Source of the DNA: Schistosoma haematobium
Lineage: Eukaryota > Platyhelminthes > Trematoda > Strigeidida > Schistosomatidae
Reading direction: 5' to 3'
Length of the DNA stretch: 64,000 nt
Assembly (NCBI RefSeq): GCF_000699445.3
Contig: NC_067195.1
Location: 86,562,569-86,626,568, forward strand
Below, piece by piece: positions 60,503-64,000 of this stretch. The notes below the pieces were generated by a model. The model did no database searches, had not been told where the DNA came from, and saw nothing but the letters and a program-made list of their open reading frames with translations. The first letter of the stretch is position 1. Each line of letters begins with the position of its first letter. A program made the translations under genes and the position numbers.

Positions 60503-60700
60503 TGGATACCGGCTCAGTGGTCCAGTAGGTTAAGCGTTCGCGCGCGAGACTGGAGGCCCTGTGTTCGAGTCCCGCGAGAAGGATCGTGGATGCGTACTGC
60601 TGAGGAGTCCCACAACAGGACAAAACGGCCGTCCAGTGCTTCCAGGTTTTCCATGGTGGTTTAGCTTACATCAACTCATGAATTCAATCATTAAAATAGA
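60503..60700 (+). mobile_element. Hammerhead SINE (family 2), best linear copy
   Basis: Plus-strand order: tRNA-like head (60509-60580) with A-box-like GGCTCAGTGGTCC and B-box-like TGTTCGAGTCC; spacer 'ggatcgtggatgcg'; hammerhead block; then 'cttccaggttttccatggtg' and the 3' segment ending near 'gaattcaatca'. It shows the family's unit order without fold-back. Confidence 0.8.
60593..60640 (+). ncRNA. Hammerhead ribozyme motif, one core base changed
   Basis: Stem I TACTG with CAGTG; core CTGAGGA; stem II GTCC with loop and GGAC; then AAAA where GAAA is required; stem III ACGGCCGT; cleavage triplet GTC at 60631-60633. The G12 to A change should block catalysis. Other copies keep GAAA but damage other positions. 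Confidence 0.7.
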
Positions 60701-61424
60701 CTCTAATAATCTATCGTCTGTTTGAATCATTCACAATAAAACATATACATTTTCTTATTTCTATCTAAATCATAAGTTTTAATAGCCCTATATAACGATT
60801 CTCTTTACCTTTCTTAATTCTCAACCACATTCGGTCAGTGTTTAGTTCCTCATACTATCATTGATTTTACTATTATTTCGAATCTTTTGGTAACTCGGTC
60901 AAACACACATGGATACCAAGGACAAAGATGATAAAGACCAACCGGTTGGTCCGTAATCATGATGTAGTATTCATATCTATTGTTCATATACATATATTTG
61001 TAAAAACATACCATGGTACCGACTATCATTGAAAATGCATTGAAATTTTAAATAAAACTTAATGTATACACTCATTTTGGTCATCGTCCAATACACCTAA
61101 ATCTCTAGTTTCTCCCTATCGGTTCTATTAAGAGACATATCCAAGAATGAGAGATTTTTTTCGGACTCCTTTTGCAATATGAATTGTTTACTGTTGATTA
61201 AATTCCAGTCATTTCTCAATTCATTCTCTTCAATGATGACAAATATGTTGTTCACATAATGTATCTATATTATTGGCGTGATTACTAGTAAGATTAAAGC
61301 TATTAGTCGTCAAAAGGATTACTGTTTCAACAATTGTTTCGTTATCTTATTATACTCTTGTGTGTATTTATGTACAAAATTTGATTTCTTCGGTATTATT
61401 CCTAGTTATACAACTCAATCCAAA
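60701..61424. other. AT-rich sequence, nothing recognised
   Basis: No coding or repeat signal found. Confidence 0.4.
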
Positions 61425-61600
61425 GTTCCAACTGATTGAAGGTTCTAGACTCAAGTCACGTGTATGAGATCGTGGATATGCACTGTTGAAGAGTCCCATG
61501 CTGGAACGAAACAACCATCCACTGCTTCTAGGTTTACAATAGTTGTCTAACATTGATCAATTCATGATCTCAATCAAAAATCGTGACAATCTCCACAATC
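61425..61600 (+). mobile_element. Degenerate hammerhead SINE (family 2)
   Basis: Plus-strand 'gatcgtggatatgcactgtt', 'gaagagtcccatgctggaac', GAAAC, then 'atccactgcttctagg' and a 3' segment ending 'tcatgatctcaatc'. The core is decayed (TTGAAGA in place of CTGAGGA). Confidence 0.65.
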
Positions 61601-61844
61601 CCATACTGTTAATCCAGTAAATCTTTCTCTCGGTTGCATCGGCGCGCGTGCTTTATCATCTTTTCTTTCTTCATAGTGAAAAAAAAACAACCATACAAAC
61701 AAATGAAAAGCATTTCATTTTATTTTTATCAATATAAAATCAGTGATTCTGACAGAATTCGTTAAAAGCAAATATGAATGTTTCACGAATTTCATATCTT
61801 TTCAATTGATCCTCTTATTCGATATCATTCTAATTAAAGTAAAG
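61601..61844. other. AT-rich sequence
   Basis: Nothing recognised. Confidence 0.35.
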
Positions 61845-61898
61845 TGAAGTAAGTAAGTAAGTAAGGAAGGAAGGAAGGAAGGAAGGAAGGAAGTAGGG
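61845..61898. repeat. (AAGT)n(GGAA)n tetranucleotide repeat
   Basis: AAGT copies pass into GGAA copies, making a purine-rich run. The TAAG part could be a relic of an RTE tail, but no LINE body adjoins it. Confidence 0.88.
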
Positions 61899-62162
61899 AA
61901 GTACATATAGTTTTCTTTAATTAAATTTGATATTTATATAAACATTTGCTATTCTTCAATATTGTACTTTATCAGATTTGAATTATCAAATTATTCAATC
62001 ATGATTGCATAATATACCTTTTTTTAATAAATAAATAAAAAACAAACATACAGAAAAATAGATAAAACTATAGATAAAGATAGAAAAAATTATTAAAAGG
62101 AAAACTCTCAGACAGACATCAGTTAAAATCTACTCAAGTTTCAATTTTTCCATATTGTGAAA

Positions 62163-62530
62163 AATATGTTGTTGTTGTTGTTATTGCTATCGTCGTTGTC
62201 GCTGTCGTTGCTGTTGCTATCTTTCTCGCTGTAGTTGTTGTCGCTGTCGTCATAGCTGTCGTTGTCGTTGCTGTCATTGTTGTTGCTGCTGCTATCTTTC
62301 TCGCTGTCGTTGTTGTCGCTGTCGTTGCCGTTGCTGTCGTTGTCGTTGCCGTTGCTATCTTTCTCGCTGTAGTTGTTGTTGCTGTCGTCGTAGCTGTCGT
62401 TGTTGTCGCTGTCGTTCCCGTTGCTATTTTTCTCGCTGTAGTTGTCGTTGCTGTCGCTGTCGTTGCTGTTGCTATTTTTCTCGCTGTAGTTGTTGTTGTC
62501 ACTGTCTCTGTTATTATCGTTATCGTTACT
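62163..62530. repeat. GTT/GTC/GCT triplet-rich minisatellite
   Basis: Irregular GTT, GTC and GCT triplets with a recurring phrase 'gctatctttctcgctg' (or 'gctatttttctcgctg') starting near 62216, 62291, 62354, 62423 and 62470. Three of the four spacings are multiples of three. The minus strand has an open frame of 122 codons (Thr/Ala-rich with an ARKIAT phrase), which I take as a by-product. Confidence 0.85.
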
Positions 62531-63371
62531 ACTTTTATTGTTTTGTTTGGTTGTTTTCCCTTTAAGAAAATAATCTGATTAGAACTATACTACATAATGT
62601 GATTTAAACAAACAAAAAAATAGTAAGATTTTCGTTTGTTTTTAGATAACAAAATTAATGTGATTTATTTCTATTTTAATGCTTCTTATCCATTGTAAAT
62701 TAGTTTAAAGTTATAATTAAATGAAAATTTTGTATACAGTTTAATTAATGAAATTAAGTTTAATAAAGCAAAGACAAACATATGGAGGAAGGAGAGCAAG
62801 GAGATATGACATAATTAACATAGTACTTTCAGATTGTTGATGAATACTTATAATTTAGAGACGAAATCATGCAGAGCAGAAGAAAAAAAAGAGGAAAAGG
62901 AAGAGAAGTGGGAGGAGAAAGAGAAGAATAACGTCATAAATACTAATTAGAAGACAACATTTAAAATCTTTCTCTTCACAAATGATTGATTCTATAATGA
63001 TTCCTTCCAGTTGGTTGAAAATCTCATTTTAATATTGTGAAAGAATGTTAATGAAACATTTTGTTTTAAAGTTCGTAACAGAATAAATGAATTATGCACA
63101 TGAGGGAAACTTCTCTTGAAGCTCTTTTAAAAGGTTAATCTTAGCCTCAATGCTGGATAAAAGGAGTTGGTTAGGTGTAGGGATAGTAACTACATCCAAT
63201 AAAAAGGAATCTCATTAAAAAAGTTTAATCGAATTATGAATTCAACTATGAAATGATTATCATTTTACTTAAACTCGATAGTTTTTCATTTAATTTTCTA
63301 AGGTGAACTCATTAACTCATAATTTAAAAGAAATGACATTAACTAAACTAAGACAATATTTGTGAATTTTA
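62531..63371. other. AT-rich sequence with a polypurine tract
   Basis: No coding seen. A G/A-only stretch lies at about 62877-62927. Confidence 0.45.
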
Positions 63372-64000
63372 ATTTCGCAAACCAAATTGCGACACTACGG
63401 ATCATCGTTGAACAATCAATTGAGTGCAACTCAACACTGTACATCAAATTCATTGATTATGAAAAGGCATTTGACAGTGTAGATAGGAGGACGTTATGGA
63501 AACTTATTCGACACTACGGAGTTCCTGAGAAGATTGTCAACATTATCCGGAACTCGTACGACGGACTACAGTGCAAGGTCGCGCATGAAGGAAAGATGAC
63601 AGATGCATTTCAAGTAAGGACTGGAGTCAGACAAGGCTGCCTACTCTCTCCCCTCCTCTTTCTTCTGGTGGTCGACTGGATTATGAAGACCTTAACATCT
63701 GAGGGAAAACACGGAATACAATGGACAGCTCAGAACCAATTAGACAATTTGAACTTCGCAGATGACCTAGCCCTCCTATCTCATACACATGAACAAATTC
63801 AGACAAAGACAGTCAGTGTATAAGCAGCCTCTGCAGTAGTGGGCCTCAACATATACAAGGGGAAAACACCAACACAATCACAATTGATGACGAAACACTG
63901 GAAAATGTGGAGTCTTTCACGTGCCAGGGAAGTTCAGATGCAGACGTAAAGGCGAGGATTGACAAAGCAAGTACACCATTCCTACAATTGAAGAACATAT
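63372..64000 (+). mobile_element. RTE-like LINE, RT part, running off the window
   Basis: Plus-strand RT: DQIA-like start QIATLRIIVEQSIE, DYEKAFDSVDRRTLWKLI, GVRQGCLLSPLLFLLVVDWI and NFADDLALLSHTHEQ (catalytic FADD). TAA at 63821-63823 stops the frame where related copies read through, and a deletion near 63870-63930 brings the region before 'gatgcagacgtaaaggcgag' close, so it is broken. It is closest to the large LINE at 33644-40357 and 5'-truncated at about 63372. Confidence 0.88.

Noticed and set aside
60509..60580. A possible functional tRNA gene in the hammerhead SINE
   Set aside because: A-box-like and B-box-like motifs exist, but a clover leaf with paired acceptor stem is not convincing and the family's copies diverge. 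I call it a tRNA-derived SINE head.
62134..62502. A Thr/Ala-rich 122-codon minus-strand frame
   Set aside because: It is made by the triplet-rich minisatellite and lacks non-repeat coding.

Overview
The window reads as nuclear DNA of a blood fluke (genus Schistosoma, or a very close trematode). The reasons are: AT-rich sequence with long GT-AG introns; Smalpha-like short repeats that carry a hammerhead ribozyme; RTE-type and CR1-type non-LTR retrotransposon fragments with TTAC-type 3' tails; Ty3/gypsy-like LTRs; and very large TAC/TAG triplet arrays. I cannot fix the species.

Layout. (1) 1-9898 is one satellite built on a 9-bp unit (TACTATTAC), about 1,100 copies, and it runs off the left edge. 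(2) 9.9-13.5 kb is AT-rich sequence with a few dispersed repeats and no exon that I can recognise. (3) 13530-30890 (+) holds the last 14 coding exons of a Trio/Kalirin-family Rho guanine-nucleotide exchange factor: spectrin-repeat tail, DH1, PH1, SH3, a serine-rich linker, a divergent second PH-like domain and a short C-terminus. The exon phases all join, giving 1,283 codons and a stop. The first exon starts inside a codon, so the gene begins upstream and the satellite probably lies in one of its introns. The second DH domain expected between SH3 and the last PH is missing. The introns carry RTE, LTR and hammerhead-SINE fragments.

(4) 30.9-33.2 kb is the 3' flank or UTR. (5) 33.2-64 kb is a repeat-dense region with no host gene that I can support. 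Its centre is an RTE-like LINE on the minus strand (33644-40357), split by a compound LTR element (35966-39826) of the form LTR-internal-LTR-internal-LTR. The three LTRs are each 542 bp, the two internal regions are near identical, and a single 5-bp target duplication (GAATG) flanks the whole. Around it lie a solo LTR interrupted by a LINE with a 9-bp duplication, about eight other RTE-like fragments, a CR1-like fragment, eight copies of a roughly 500-bp A-tailed repeat, a second 0.9-kb triplet array (GTA)n, and two families of hammerhead-bearing, tRNA-like short elements. Several copies of the short elements are fold-back palindromes.

The one host gene would act in Rac/Rho signalling to the actin cytoskeleton. 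Everything else is mobile or tandem DNA, mostly broken. The best leads are the intact-looking hammerhead near 50.91-50.97 kb, the hammerhead core in the second short-element family, the fold-back copies, the young compound LTR element, and the Trio homologue without DH2.
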